A stretch of DNA of 8,832 nucleotides from JBFIHZ01 sp041601535 (lineage in GTDB: Bacteria > Pseudomonadota > Gammaproteobacteria > Xanthomonadales > SZUA-36): the NCBI GenBank assembly GCA_041601535.1, contig JBFIHZ010000151.1:1-8832 (forward strand), written 5' to 3'. Below are positions 1-6,985 of this stretch, piece after piece. A program made the translations under genes and the position numbers. A model generated the notes under the pieces. The model had not been told where the DNA came from, did not search any database, and saw only the letters and a list, made by a program, of their open reading frames with translations. Position 1 is the stretch's first letter; each line of letters starts with the position of its first letter.

Positions 1-158
1 CCACCCCGGTGGTGCTGCGTGATGGCCTGCCGCCCGGCTACCAGACCACCGGGCCGTTGATTATTGAGGAACAAAGCGCCACCACCGTGGTGCCGCCGGA
101 CTGGCTGGTCACGGTGGATGAACATGGCAATGTACTGTTGCGGAGGAACCAGGCATGA
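1..158 (+). CDS. hyuA: Hydantoinase A/oxoprolinase-family subunit, C-terminal fragment (5' end outside window)
   Basis: Only the last 51 codons are present, read from position 3 and ending in TGA at 156-158. The tail contains GPLIIEEQSATTVVPPDW, the signature close of HyuA-type proteins, where the sequence G-P-[AL]-I-[IV]-E-E followed by T-T-V-V-P-P-[DG]-W is standard. In this family the A subunit carries the ATP-binding (actin-like ATPase) fold and works with the B subunit in ATP-dependent opening of cyclic amides (hydantoins, 5-oxoproline, caprolactam) or in carboxylation of ketones. The stop overlaps the start of the next gene as ATGA, which implies translational coupling and one transcript. 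The substrate cannot be inferred from this fragment. The assignment to the family is firm because the downstream partner is a B subunit. Confidence 0.88.
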   Translation, partial: TPVVLRDGLPPGYQTTGPLIIEEQSATTVVPPDWLVTVDEHGNVLLRRNQA

Positions 159-1873
159 GCGCAGTTGACCCCATTACCACCGAGATCATTCGCAACGCGT
201 TTATCTCCATTGCCAACGACATGAATGCCACCCTGATCCGCAGTGCGTTTACGCCCGTGATCTACGAGGGCAAAGACTGTTCGGTAGCACTGATCGACGA
301 GAACGGCGATGTGCTGGGTCAGTCGCTGGGCCTGCCGCTGTTTCTGGGCAACCTGGAAATCTGTGTCAAGCTGATCGCCGAAAAGCACGGCTGGGATTAC
401 TTCAAGGAAGGCGATGTCTTCTATATGAACGACTCCTATATGACCGGCACCCATCTGAACGATTCCACCATCATCCAGCCGATATTCTGGCAGGGCAAAC
501 GCGTGGGTTTTGCCGCCTCGCGCGCTCACTGGCTGGACGTCGGGGCAAAGGACCCGGGCACCCCGGTGGATTCGCATGAAATTTACCAGGAAGGCACGCG
601 CTGGGGACCTACCCGCCTGTATGACAACGGTGTGCCGCGCGAGGACGTGATTGACCTGCTGCGCCGCAACAGCCGCTTTGGTGAAGCCACCATTGGTGAT
701 ATGAATGCGCAAATCGCTGCCGGCCGCACCGGCGAGGTGCGCCTGCGGGCCCTGTTTGACCGCTTCGGCGCAGAGACCATCGCCGCCGCCCGTGACGAGA
801 TTTTCCGCCAGACCGAAGAACTGGAACGGGAGGCCGTTGCGGCGGTGCCGGATGGCGACTACAGCGCCGAGGGTTACCTGGACAACGATGGCCTGGGCAG
901 CGACCCCCTGCTGGTCAAGCTGAACATCAAAGTCAAAGGCAATGCCATGACGCTGGATCTGGCCGGCTCGGCGGCGCAGGCCCGTGGACCGGTCAATTGC
1001 GGGTTTACCCAGACGGTGGCTGCCGCACGGGTGGCCTATAAACTGCTGATCTGCTCGGATGTCTCACCCAATGGCGGTTCGTTCCGCGCACTGGACGTGG
1101 TGGCACCGCCCCGCACCATTTTCTCGGCCGAAGAGCCGGCAGCCTGCGGCTGGTACTTCTCCTCGCTGGGCCTGCTGATTGACCTGGTGATCAAGGCCCT
1201 GGCGCCGGTCATGCCGGACCAGGCCGCGGGTGCGCATTACGGCGACTCCATGGTCATTACCGTGGCCGGCCAGGACCCGCGCAACGACGATGAGTTTTTC
1301 CTGATGATCGAGCCCACCACAGGTGGCTGGGGTGCCTTCAATGGCGGTGACGGCGCCAACTCGCTGATCAATAACGTGAACGGCAGCTTCAAGGATTTGC
1401 CGATCGAGATTTTCGAGAACAAGTACCCCATCCAGATCCAGTCTTATGGCATTCGTGCCGACTCCGGCGGCGTCGGAAAATACCGCGGCGGCAATGGCAC
1501 TTATCGTGAGTACCTGGTGCAGGCCGACTCGGACCTGTTCCTGTGGTTCGAGCGCTCCGAGACGACGGCCTGGGGTGTTTTCGGTGGTGAAAATGGTGCC
1601 GCACCCAATGTCATCGTCAAGCGTCCGGGTGAGGAAACCGCGGAGTACCTGAAAATCAACGGCATCAAGCTCAAGCAGGGCACGGTGATTAAATCCCTGA
1701 CCGGCGGTGGTGGTGGCTACGGCGCTGCGCATGAGCGTGACCCACGCGCAGTATTGCAGGATGTGGTGGACGGCTATGTAACGGCCGAACGCGCCCGCAC
1801 TGCCTATGGTGTGGCGCTGACCGCTGACCTGCAGGTTGACGAAGAAGCCACGCGCGCCCTGCGCGCCGGATAA
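155..1873 (+). CDS. hyuB: Hydantoinase B/oxoprolinase-family protein, complete (572 aa)
   Basis: Partner of the upstream HyuA-type protein in an ATP-dependent cyclic-amide hydrolase or related carboxylase; cytosolic, with no signal peptide. The start is the ATG in the ATGA overlap, preceded by GGAGGA at 142-147 with a 7-nt spacer. Length is normal for the family. Recognisable blocks are the N-terminal DPITTEIIRNAF, GTHLND (98-103), SRAHWLDVG (122-130), EIYQEG (142-147), GVGKYRGGNG (about 439-448) and GGGGGYG (517-523) followed by ERDP. H100, D103 and H125 have the spacing (H-x2-D, then His 25 residues after the first) that I recall for the metal ligands of the acetone carboxylase alpha subunit, so a metal site is likely. 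Many relatives have a second His directly after H125; here it is W126. Possible substrates include hydantoins, lactams, oxoproline and ketones; sequence alone does not decide among them. Confidence 0.92.
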   Translation: MSAVDPITTEIIRNAFISIANDMNATLIRSAFTPVIYEGKDCSVALIDENGDVLGQSLGLPLFLGNLEICVKLIAEKHGWDYFKEGDVFYMNDSYMTGTHLNDSTIIQPIFWQGKRVGFAASRAHWLDVGAKDPGTPVDSHEIYQEGTRWGPTRLYDNGVPREDVIDLLRRNSRFGEATIGDMNAQIAAGRTGEVRLRALFDRFGAETIAAARDEIFRQTEELEREAVAAVPDGDYSAEGYLDNDGLGSDPLLVKLNIKVKGNAMTLDLAGSAAQARGPVNCGFTQTVAAARVAYKLLICSDVSPNGGSFRALDVVAPPRTIFSAEEPAACGWYFSSLGLLIDLVIKALAPVMPDQAAGAHYGDSMVITVAGQDPRNDDEFFLMIEPTTGGWGAFNGGDGANSLINNVNGSFKDLPIEIFENKYPIQIQSYGIRADSGGVGKYRGGNGTYREYLVQADSDLFLWFERSETTAWGVFGGENGAAPNVIVKRPGEETAEYLKINGIKLKQGTVIKSLTGGGGGYGAAHERDPRAVLQDVVDGYVTAERARTAYGVALTADLQVDEEATRALRAG

Positions 1874-1884
1874 TCCAGCAGACT

Positions 1885-1910
1885 GCGCCGCCGTTGCAAT
1901 GGCACCGGCG
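1885..1910 (+). terminator. GC-rich stem-loop just after hyuB, no U-tract
   Basis: An 11-bp stem (1885-1895 with 1900-1910) contains one T-C mismatch and a 4-nt AATG loop, and begins 11 bp after the hyuB stop. Seven consecutive G/C pairs make it strong. The bases that follow (ACGATTCTGACGG) hold no T run, so it is not a classical intrinsic terminator. It could protect the 3' end of the hyu transcript or act as a partial terminator between hyuAB and the Mo-hydroxylase genes. Confidence 0.4.
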
Positions 1911-2147
1911 GCACGATTCTGACGGCGTGGCTCCGACGCTCATGTATTAGTTCGTTTGCGCAGTTCCTGTAGGCATTGAACAACCCCTGCATCAATCATC
2001 GCTTGCAGCGGTCGTCTGGCCGCAAACCGGCGCGTTTTATCTTTCAAGCTGAAGCAGTACTGGCTATTAATAACGGCGGCCGGCGTGGCAATGACGTGCT
2101 GCCGCCGAACCCGTTTGGCTCATTGGCTTTCGAGAAAGGTAGACACC
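1911..2147. other. Intergenic region upstream of iorB; weak promoter and hairpin candidates
   Basis: No convincing gene is seen here. An AT-rich patch, TATTAA at 2065-2070, could serve as a -10 box with a poor -35 (TTTCAA, 2042-2047) 17 bp upstream; each matches only about half of the sigma-70 consensus. CGGCGGC at 2074-2080 can pair with GCCGCCG at 2101-2107, which would place a hairpin in the leader of the next gene. AAAGG at 2135-2139, 8 nt before the ATG at 2148, is the ribosome binding site that supports the chosen iorB start. Confidence 0.3.
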
Positions 2148-4358
2148 ATGAAACGAAGAGACTTTCTGGCCCATGGCAGTGCACTGACGCTGTTCACTGC
2201 CATGGGCGGGGTGCGTTTGTTGCATGCGGATAGCCCGGACCAAGCCGCATTGACCTCCGCCGATGCGGTGCTAAGCATCGATACTCATGGCAAGGTGGTG
2301 TTTGTCAGCCCGTACACCGAGATGGGTCAGGGCAGTTTCACGGCGGCGGCGATGATGATGGCCGATGAACTGGATACGGATCTGGCGTCCATGGAGTTGC
2401 GTCACCACGATGGCATGGTGGTGCTTACTGATCCGACTTTCGATGGCCGTTTCAATGGTGGTGGCAGCGGTGGCAGCCAGTCGGTTGCCAGCGGCTGGGT
2501 GGGCATCCGCGACATAGGTGCCGCCGCCCGTACTGCCCTGATCGAGACCGCAGCGGCCCGTTGGGGTGTCAACGCAGCGGAATGCGACACAGCGCAGGAC
2601 TGTGTGGTGCATGAACCCAGCCAGCGCAAGCTGAAGTACGCGGAGCTGGTGGCGGCCGCGGCACGGCGCCCCTTGCCCGACCAGCCCCGATATCTACCGG
2701 CCTCGCGCTACCGCTACATCGGCAAGCCGCAACGGCGCGCCGACACCACGCATATTCTCACCGGCCAGGCGAGCTACGCCATGGACGGCAAGGTCGAGGG
2801 TATGCTGTACGCCAGCATTGAACGGTGCCCGTTTGTTAATGGCGCGCCAGTGGCGTTTGACCGCGATCAGGCCCTGGCGGTACCGGGTGTGATCGATGTA
2901 TTCCGGCTGGAACCCGGAGAGTTCGAGATCAGGGCCAAGTGCAGCATCGCGGTGGTGGCACGTGATACATGGTCTGCCTTGCAGGGCCGTAAAGCCCTGC
3001 GTGCCCAGTGGCAAGCCAACCAACCCATGTATGCGGATGAAGGTGAGTTCTGGGCCGCGATGGAGCAGGGCCTGCACAGTGACGCGGTAAACGCCGAGCA
3101 CACGGTGGGTGATTTTGCAGCCGTGGACACCCGCCAGCTCACCGAGGTGGCGCACATCTATCGCATGGGCTACCAGAACCAGACACCGATGGAGCCAATT
3201 GCGATGACGGCCCATCACCGTGGCGATGTGCTCGAACTGTGGGTGGGTACGCAATATCCATCCAGCTACCGCGAGCGCATTGCTGAGATTACCGGCTTAC
3301 GACAGGAAAAAATCATCGTCCATAACACCATCATGGGTGGCTCATTCGGGCGTCGTTTTGTACGCGACGGTCTGACCGAGTCCATCCTGATCGCGCAGCG
3401 GGTGAAGCACCCGGTTAAGCTGGTGTGGACGCGTGAAGACGATCTGCAGAACGGTCAGTACCGCAATGCCAGCATCATGAACATGCGGGCCTGGCTTGGC
3501 CCGGACCAGCAGGTGCATCGCTGGTACCAGAAAAGTGTCCAGACCCACCCGCAGGATCCGCAGCGGGTGTCCGACTTGGCCAGCGGCATGAGCGACCAGC
3601 CCTATACTTTCAAGGCGGCTCGTTATGAAATTCTTGGGGTGCCGGGCAATGTCAACCTGGGGCCCATGCGCTCGCCGCCGCACCCGGCAAAGCTTTTTCC
3701 CACGGTGTGCTTTATCGATGAGCTGGCACACCGAATGGGTGTAGACCCGATTGATCTACACATCCGCCTGGTGGGCCAGCCGAGGGATATTCCACAGGGC
3801 GAATGGTTAAGTTCTTATGGCAACACCGACAACACATCCACATATATCGAGGTGGCCCAGGCAGTCAGGCGCTTAAGCCACTGGGATGAGCCGTTACCCA
3901 CAGGCAGCGGTAAAGGGTTTGCCATGGGCTATATCTTTGGCACCCACGTGGGCATGGTGGTGGAAGTAGCCTGGCGTGATGACATGATTTCCATCGAAAA
4001 AGTCTGGTGCGCCGTGAACTGCGGCCGGGAGGTCAACCCGGACGTTGCCCGGCAACAGGTCGAAGGTGGTGCGATATACGGTTTGTCCTCGGCCATGGGC
4101 GAGGTCATCACCACCATCGGCGGTGAGGTGCAACAGAGCAATTTCCACAATTACCCCATCATGCGTTTCGCTCAGGCACCGGAAATCGTGGTGGAATTCA
4201 TTAAGAGCGATGAACGCCCCAGCGGCCTGGGCGAGCCGGTAACGCCACCAGCTTACCCGGCGCTGGCCAATGCCGTTTTTGCCGCCTCAGGTAAACGCAT
4301 CCGCGAAATTCCGCTGAATCGGCATATCACTTTCGCGCCGATGAGGAGCTTCTCATGA
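2148..4358 (+). CDS. iorB: Tat-exported molybdopterin-binding large subunit, isoquinoline 1-oxidoreductase beta (IorB) type (736 aa)
   Basis: Large catalytic subunit of a xanthine-oxidase-family Mo hydroxylase, expected to insert water-derived oxygen into an N-heterocycle or oxidise an aldehyde. An in-frame ATG lies at 2085, but the start at 2148 is preferred because it puts a twin-arginine signal (MKRRDFL, R3-R4) at the N-terminus and has AAAGG 8 nt upstream. The folded complex is therefore likely periplasmic. Visible motifs are EMGQG and GGSGGSQS in the first Mo-domain part, a hammerhead-like segment (TGQASYAMDG, about residue 203 on), MEP (348-350), GGSFGRR (397-403), GPMRS (505-509) and GLGEP (693-697). 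E696 is the expected catalytic base. Length fits IorB proteins, which carry a Tat signal unlike most cytosolic XdhB/CoxL relatives. It overlaps the [2Fe-2S] subunit gene by ATGA. The true substrate is unknown; an aldehyde dehydrogenase role is the main alternative. Confidence 0.9.
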   Translation: MKRRDFLAHGSALTLFTAMGGVRLLHADSPDQAALTSADAVLSIDTHGKVVFVSPYTEMGQGSFTAAAMMMADELDTDLASMELRHHDGMVVLTDPTFDGRFNGGGSGGSQSVASGWVGIRDIGAAARTALIETAAARWGVNAAECDTAQDCVVHEPSQRKLKYAELVAAAARRPLPDQPRYLPASRYRYIGKPQRRADTTHILTGQASYAMDGKVEGMLYASIERCPFVNGAPVAFDRDQALAVPGVIDVFRLEPGEFEIRAKCSIAVVARDTWSALQGRKALRAQWQANQPMYADEGEFWAAMEQGLHSDAVNAEHTVGDFAAVDTRQLTEVAHIYRMGYQNQTPMEPIAMTAHHRGDVLELWVGTQYPSSYRERIAEITGLRQEKIIVHNTIMGGSFGRRFVRDGLTESILIAQRVKHPVKLVWTREDDLQNGQYRNASIMNMRAWLGPDQQVHRWYQKSVQTHPQDPQRVSDLASGMSDQPYTFKAARYEILGVPGNVNLGPMRSPPHPAKLFPTVCFIDELAHRMGVDPIDLHIRLVGQPRDIPQGEWLSSYGNTDNTSTYIEVAQAVRRLSHWDEPLPTGSGKGFAMGYIFGTHVGMVVEVAWRDDMISIEKVWCAVNCGREVNPDVARQQVEGGAIYGLSSAMGEVITTIGGEVQQSNFHNYPIMRFAQAPEIVVEFIKSDERPSGLGEPVTPPAYPALANAVFAASGKRIREIPLNRHITFAPMRSFS

Positions 4359-4804
4359 TTGTCTTTACCCTTAATGGCAAGGTCGTGGAGCTTGACCTGG
4401 ACGCGCAGATGCCGTTGCTATGGGCACTGCGCGACCACTTGAATCTGACTGGCGCCAAGTATGGTTGCGGCGGCGGCTTTTGCGGCGCCTGCACCGTGCA
4501 CGTGGCCGGGCAGGCCACGCGGGCCTGCCAGCTACCCCTGCAGGCGGTACACGGCCAGGAGGTAACCACCATCGAAGCGTTCGGCACCGATGGTTCACAC
4601 CCGGTGCAGCAAGCGTGGGCAGAAGTGAATGTGGCTCAGTGTGGCTATTGCCAGACCGGCCAGGTGATGAGTGCCATCGCGCTGTTGCAGGCCCACCCTC
4701 AGCCAACAGACGCTCAAATTGCTCAGGCCATGAACGGCAATCTGTGCCGTTGCGGCACCTACCCGCGTGTTCTCAAGGCCATCCGGCTGGCCGCAAAAGT
4801 TTAA
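4355..4804 (+). CDS. iorA: [2Fe-2S] small subunit of Mo hydroxylase, IorA type (149 aa)
   Basis: Electron-transfer subunit that passes electrons from the Mo centre of the preceding protein through two [2Fe-2S] clusters. The N-terminal plant-ferredoxin-like cluster is bound by C38, C43, C46 and C58 (C-x4-C-G-x-C, then C). The C-terminal four-helix cluster is bound by C96, C99, C131 and C133 in QCGYCQTGQ and NLCRCGTY. Q95 is in the position that normally contacts the pterin. All eight cysteines are present, so the subunit looks functional, and its length is normal for the family. It has no signal peptide of its own and is presumably carried across the membrane with the Tat-bearing large subunit. 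TGAGGAG at 4342-4348 serves as the ribosome binding site inside the end of the large-subunit gene. The gene order, large then small, is the reverse of the classical iorA-iorB order. Confidence 0.93.
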   Translation: MIVFTLNGKVVELDLDAQMPLLWALRDHLNLTGAKYGCGGGFCGACTVHVAGQATRACQLPLQAVHGQEVTTIEAFGTDGSHPVQQAWAEVNVAQCGYCQTGQVMSAIALLQAHPQPTDAQIAQAMNGNLCRCGTYPRVLKAIRLAAKV

Positions 4805-4884
4805 ACCAACACCGCCCGCCACGCACTCTGGTTGGCGCGTATGTGTCGGCGGCGGACTCCTATTTGAGTATCGCTCGGCCATCC

Positions 4885-4914
4885 TTGCCAGCAAACCCCG
4901 GCGTAAAGCATTAT
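4885..4914 (+). promoter_or_regulatory. Possible sigma-70 promoter for the acyltransferase
   Basis: TTGCCA (4885-4890, five of six consensus bases) and CATTAT (4909-4914, four of six) are separated by 18 bp in the 217-bp gap after iorA. This would leave a leader of roughly 100 nt before the ATG at 5022. The match is moderate and unsupported by other evidence. The rest of the 4805-5021 gap holds no clear gene or terminator. Confidence 0.27.
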
Positions 4915-5021
4915 CATGCAGCCTTGTTTCTGCTGAACGATGTACACATGCCCGACAGATTCCCCGGCCGCGTGCGCTGCCTGCATCGACTCTGGATATC
5001 CTCTTCCTTGCCCGTGACCCC

Positions 5022-5978
5022 ATGCTGAGCCAGCTGCGTCATGCGATTCAGGGCGTGGTTGCGCTGTTGCTGGTGGGTAGTTGCACGATCCTGTTGACCC
5101 TGGTGATGTTTGTGCTGGCGCTGTTCAAACTGATCCTGCCGGCCGGTTCGGTTGCCAATGCGCTGACGCGGTTTTTGTCGGGGCTGGGCACCTTGTGGGT
5201 GTCGGTCAACAAGGCGGTGCTGGGCTGTTACCGCGGCATGCACTGGGATGTTGAGATGCCAGCGGAGCTGGACCCGAAGGGCCGCTACCTGGTGATCTGC
5301 AACCACCAGTCGTGGGTGGATATCCTGGTGCTGCAGTACTGCCTGAACCGGCGCGCGCCGTTTATGCGCTTTATGCTGAAACATCAATTGATGTGGGTGC
5401 CGTTTCTGGGGGTGGCCTGGTGGGCTCTGGATATGCCGTTTCTGCGCCGCCACAGCCGCGCCGAGTTGCTGAAGAACCCGGCGCTGCGCGGCAAGGACCT
5501 GGAAAACGCCGCCCGCGCCTGTGAAAAGCTCAAACACATTCCGGTCAGCATGATGGCGTTTCCGGAAGGCAGCCGCTTTACCCCTGCAAAGCACGCACAG
5601 CAGAAATCACCGTATCAACATTTGTTGCTGCCGCGTTATGGCGGGCTGGGCCAGGTGCTGTATTCGTTTAACGATGCCATGCGCTCGGCGATTGATGTCA
5701 CCATTTTCTACCCCGATGGCATACCCACCTACTGGCAACTGATATCCGGCCAGATCCGTCATGTCACCGTGCGTGCCAGGGTGCGGCCGATTGATGCCGG
5801 CTTGCGCGGTGTGGATTTTCGCGAGGACAAGGTGGCCAAGCGCCAGTTGAAACTCTGGCTGAACGGCATCTGGGCGGAAAAAGACCGTTCGCTGGGCGAA
5901 CTGGCGCGGACCAGCGATGCTGCCACCGAAACCCCGGACCCGGGCATCAGCCCGGAACGCGGCCTTCCGCCCAGTTGA
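5022..5978 (+). CDS. Membrane-anchored PlsC-family acyltransferase, YihG-like (318 aa)
   Basis: Probably transfers an acyl chain onto a lysophospholipid such as 1-acyl-glycerol-3-phosphate at the inner membrane. The acyltransferase signature is clear: NHQSWVD (94-100) supplies the H-x4-D pair H95/D100, FLRRHSR (140-146) matches the second block, and FPEGSRFT (180-187) the third. A hydrophobic stretch at about residues 9-40 should anchor it in the membrane. Size and motif context resemble E. coli YihG more than the shorter PlsC. The reading frame stays open upstream to 4767, but that extension has low-complexity, non-family sequence, and the hydrophobic N-terminus at 5022 is typical, so this start is preferred even though no good Shine-Dalgarno precedes it. 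The last 11 codons or so lie antisense to the end of the methyltransferase gene and form a Pro-rich tail. Confidence 0.85.
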   Translation: MLSQLRHAIQGVVALLLVGSCTILLTLVMFVLALFKLILPAGSVANALTRFLSGLGTLWVSVNKAVLGCYRGMHWDVEMPAELDPKGRYLVICNHQSWVDILVLQYCLNRRAPFMRFMLKHQLMWVPFLGVAWWALDMPFLRRHSRAELLKNPALRGKDLENAARACEKLKHIPVSMMAFPEGSRFTPAKHAQQKSPYQHLLLPRYGGLGQVLYSFNDAMRSAIDVTIFYPDGIPTYWQLISGQIRHVTVRARVRPIDAGLRGVDFREDKVAKRQLKLWLNGIWAEKDRSLGELARTSDAATETPDPGISPERGLPPS

Positions 5979-6768
5979 TCACGTACCACAGGGCCGCATC
6001 CGGCAGGCCGCGGAATTCAATAAAGTTTTCGATCGCGCGATCGTAGTCACTGGCGCTGATTTCCCCGGCTGCCAGCACCGTGTTGCGGGCGCCCTGCAAT
6101 ACGCGAACCAGGTTGTCCACCACGCCAAAGAAGTCGCGTGAGCCCGCGCAGGCGCCGTAGAACACCTGGGTGATAAAGCTGGGGCGGGCACCGGCAGCAT
6201 ACAGCAGGCTGGTCAGTTTGCGCCCCACCAGCGGGTCGTTGCCCTTGTTCACGTAAGAGCGGTAATAGGCCTTCCAGGCGGCTGCCAGACCGGGCGGTTC
6301 CGGCCAGAAACGCATGATGTCGTGATCGTCATCAGCCAGCACCACGCGCCCGCCCGGGCGCACGGCGGCTACCATGGCGCGTACCACGGCCAGAGGCTTG
6401 GGCACATGTTCCAGCAGGAAACGCGTGTGCGCCAGGTCAAAGCGCCCCTGCTCACCACGCTCCAGCGGCAGATCGGCGGCATTGCCAATGCGGAAATCAA
6501 TGGTGCAGGTGCGTGGCGCGCCGCGTGTATCCTGCAGCGCGGCATTGACCTGTTCCGGGTCCAGTTCCACTGCCACCACGCAGGAACCGGACGGCAGGTG
6601 ACGCGCCATCAGGTGAGTGAACAGACCGGTTCCGGCACCCACGTCCAGCACCAGTTTTTCGTCACTCAGGCCCAGAACTTCCAGGCAACGGTCGTTGATC
6701 AGGCTGTTCATCAGGGCCAGCCGTTGCCGTTCGCCGGCGGAACTGCCGTGAATATAGTGTTTGGTCAT
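5947..6768 (-). CDS. Class I SAM-dependent methyltransferase (273 aa)
   Basis: Cytosolic Rossmann-fold methyltransferase of unknown substrate. Motif I is VLDVGAGTG (40-48), followed by the acidic end of strand 2 in VVAVELD (64-70), a motif II/III region with GNAADLP (95-101), and RFLLEHVP (116-123), which resembles the post-motif segment of UbiE/Methyltransf_11-type enzymes. VRPGGRVVLADDDHD (136-150) is the usual strand-5 region. The start at 6768 is chosen because AGGAGGT lies 8 nt upstream; the frame continues to a TTG at 6888, but that extra 40-residue stretch is rich in Cys and Arg and does not look like part of the fold. It reads divergently from rimB and converges on the acyltransferase gene, overlapping it by 32 bp. 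No neighbour suggests the methyl acceptor; a small molecule is more likely than DNA or RNA from the domain type. Confidence 0.87.
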   Translation of the reverse strand: MTKHYIHGSSAGERQRLALMNSLINDRCLEVLGLSDEKLVLDVGAGTGLFTHLMARHLPSGSCVVAVELDPEQVNAALQDTRGAPRTCTIDFRIGNAADLPLERGEQGRFDLAHTRFLLEHVPKPLAVVRAMVAAVRPGGRVVLADDDHDIMRFWPEPPGLAAAWKAYYRSYVNKGNDPLVGRKLTSLLYAAGARPSFITQVFYGACAGSRDFFGVVDNLVRVLQGARNTVLAAGEISASDYDRAIENFIEFRGLPDAALWYVINWAEGRVPG

Positions 6769-6776
6769 CGGTATCG

Positions 6777-6783
6777 ACCTCCT
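6777..6783 (-). promoter_or_regulatory. Strong ribosome binding site deciding the methyltransferase start
   Basis: On the minus strand this reads AGGAGGT, a full anti-16S match, with an 8-nt spacer to the ATG at 6768. It argues against the longer TTG-initiated reading that would begin at 6888. Confidence 0.85.
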
Positions 6784-6830
6784 GCATCGCGTGCGCGCAC
6801 AGCAAGGCTTAAGGTGCGCCGCCCATTGTT

Positions 6831-6879
6831 CGATATATCGTGCCTGCCATAAAGTGTTTTTTGCAAAGCGTTTGCTTTG
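6831..6879. promoter_or_regulatory. Palindromes in the methyltransferase leader/promoter region
   Basis: CGATATATCG at 6831-6840 is a perfect 10-bp palindrome. CAAAGC (6864-6869) and GCTTTG (6874-6879) form a 6-bp inverted repeat around GTTT. Both lie 60-115 bp upstream of the methyltransferase start, a natural place for a promoter and operator. On the minus strand TTGCAA (6866-6861) could be a -35, but no TATAAT-like box stands at 16-18 bp from it, so no promoter is assigned with confidence. Confidence 0.3.
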
Positions 6880-6892
6880 GCCGCGCAACGCG

Positions 6893-6985
6893 CTATCGTG
6901 GTAACCACATCTGCCGTTCCGGCGGAAACGGCCAGCCGGGCCGGTAGCCGGCGACGGGTTTATCGCACAGCAAGGGTTGCACCAT
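6893..6985 (-). CDS. Possible microprotein of 30 aa, unrecognised
   Basis: An ATG at 6985 opens 30 codons ending in TAG. The peptide is rich in Pro, Trp and Arg (for example GYRPGWPFPPERQMW) and has one Cys, so it is not the low-information sequence usual in random GC-rich frames. No Shine-Dalgarno precedes the ATG; TTG codons in frame at 7000 and 6997 have GGGAG (7015-7011) about 10-13 nt upstream and might be used instead. I do not recognise the family. It lies upstream of the methyltransferase on the same strand and could be a leader peptide, an independent small gene or chance. Confidence 0.2.
   Translation of the reverse strand: MVQPLLCDKPVAGYRPGWPFPPERQMWLPR

Noticed and set aside
1064..1732. 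Long open frame on the minus strand inside hyuB
   Set aside because: It is a shadow of a strongly supported gene in GC-rich DNA, with no recognisable domain and no ribosome binding site of note.
2086..2100. Possible sigma-54 promoter (TGGCA then TGC) upstream of iorB
   Set aside because: The spacing between the GG and GC elements is one base too short, and sigma-54 promoters tolerate little variation there.
2085..2147. N-terminal 21-residue extension of the Mo-hydroxylase large subunit from an in-frame ATG at 2085
   Set aside because: It would bury the twin-arginine signal inside the protein, its sequence is not family-like, and a good ribosome binding site precedes the ATG at 2148.
4806..4835. 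CCAAC...GTTGG inverted repeat after iorA as a terminator
   Set aside because: The stem is only 5 bp with a 20-nt loop and no T-tract follows.
4767..5021. 85-residue upstream extension of the acyltransferase
   Set aside because: It overlaps the end of the [2Fe-2S] subunit gene, has no family-like sequence, and would precede the normal hydrophobic N-terminus.
4914..5594. His/Gln-rich open frame on the minus strand within the acyltransferase gene
   Set aside because: The composition is what the antisense of a GC-rich coding sequence gives; the plus-strand gene has clear catalytic motifs.
6864..6879. CAAAGC/GCTTTG hairpin as an intrinsic terminator
   Set aside because: The T run lies before the stem on the plus strand and an A run follows it on the minus strand, so neither direction gives a stem followed by U residues.
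6769..6888. 40-residue N-terminal extension of the methyltransferase from a TTG at 6888
   Set aside because: AGGAGGT sits perfectly ahead of the ATG at 6768 and the extension is Cys/Arg-rich, unlike methyltransferase N-termini.
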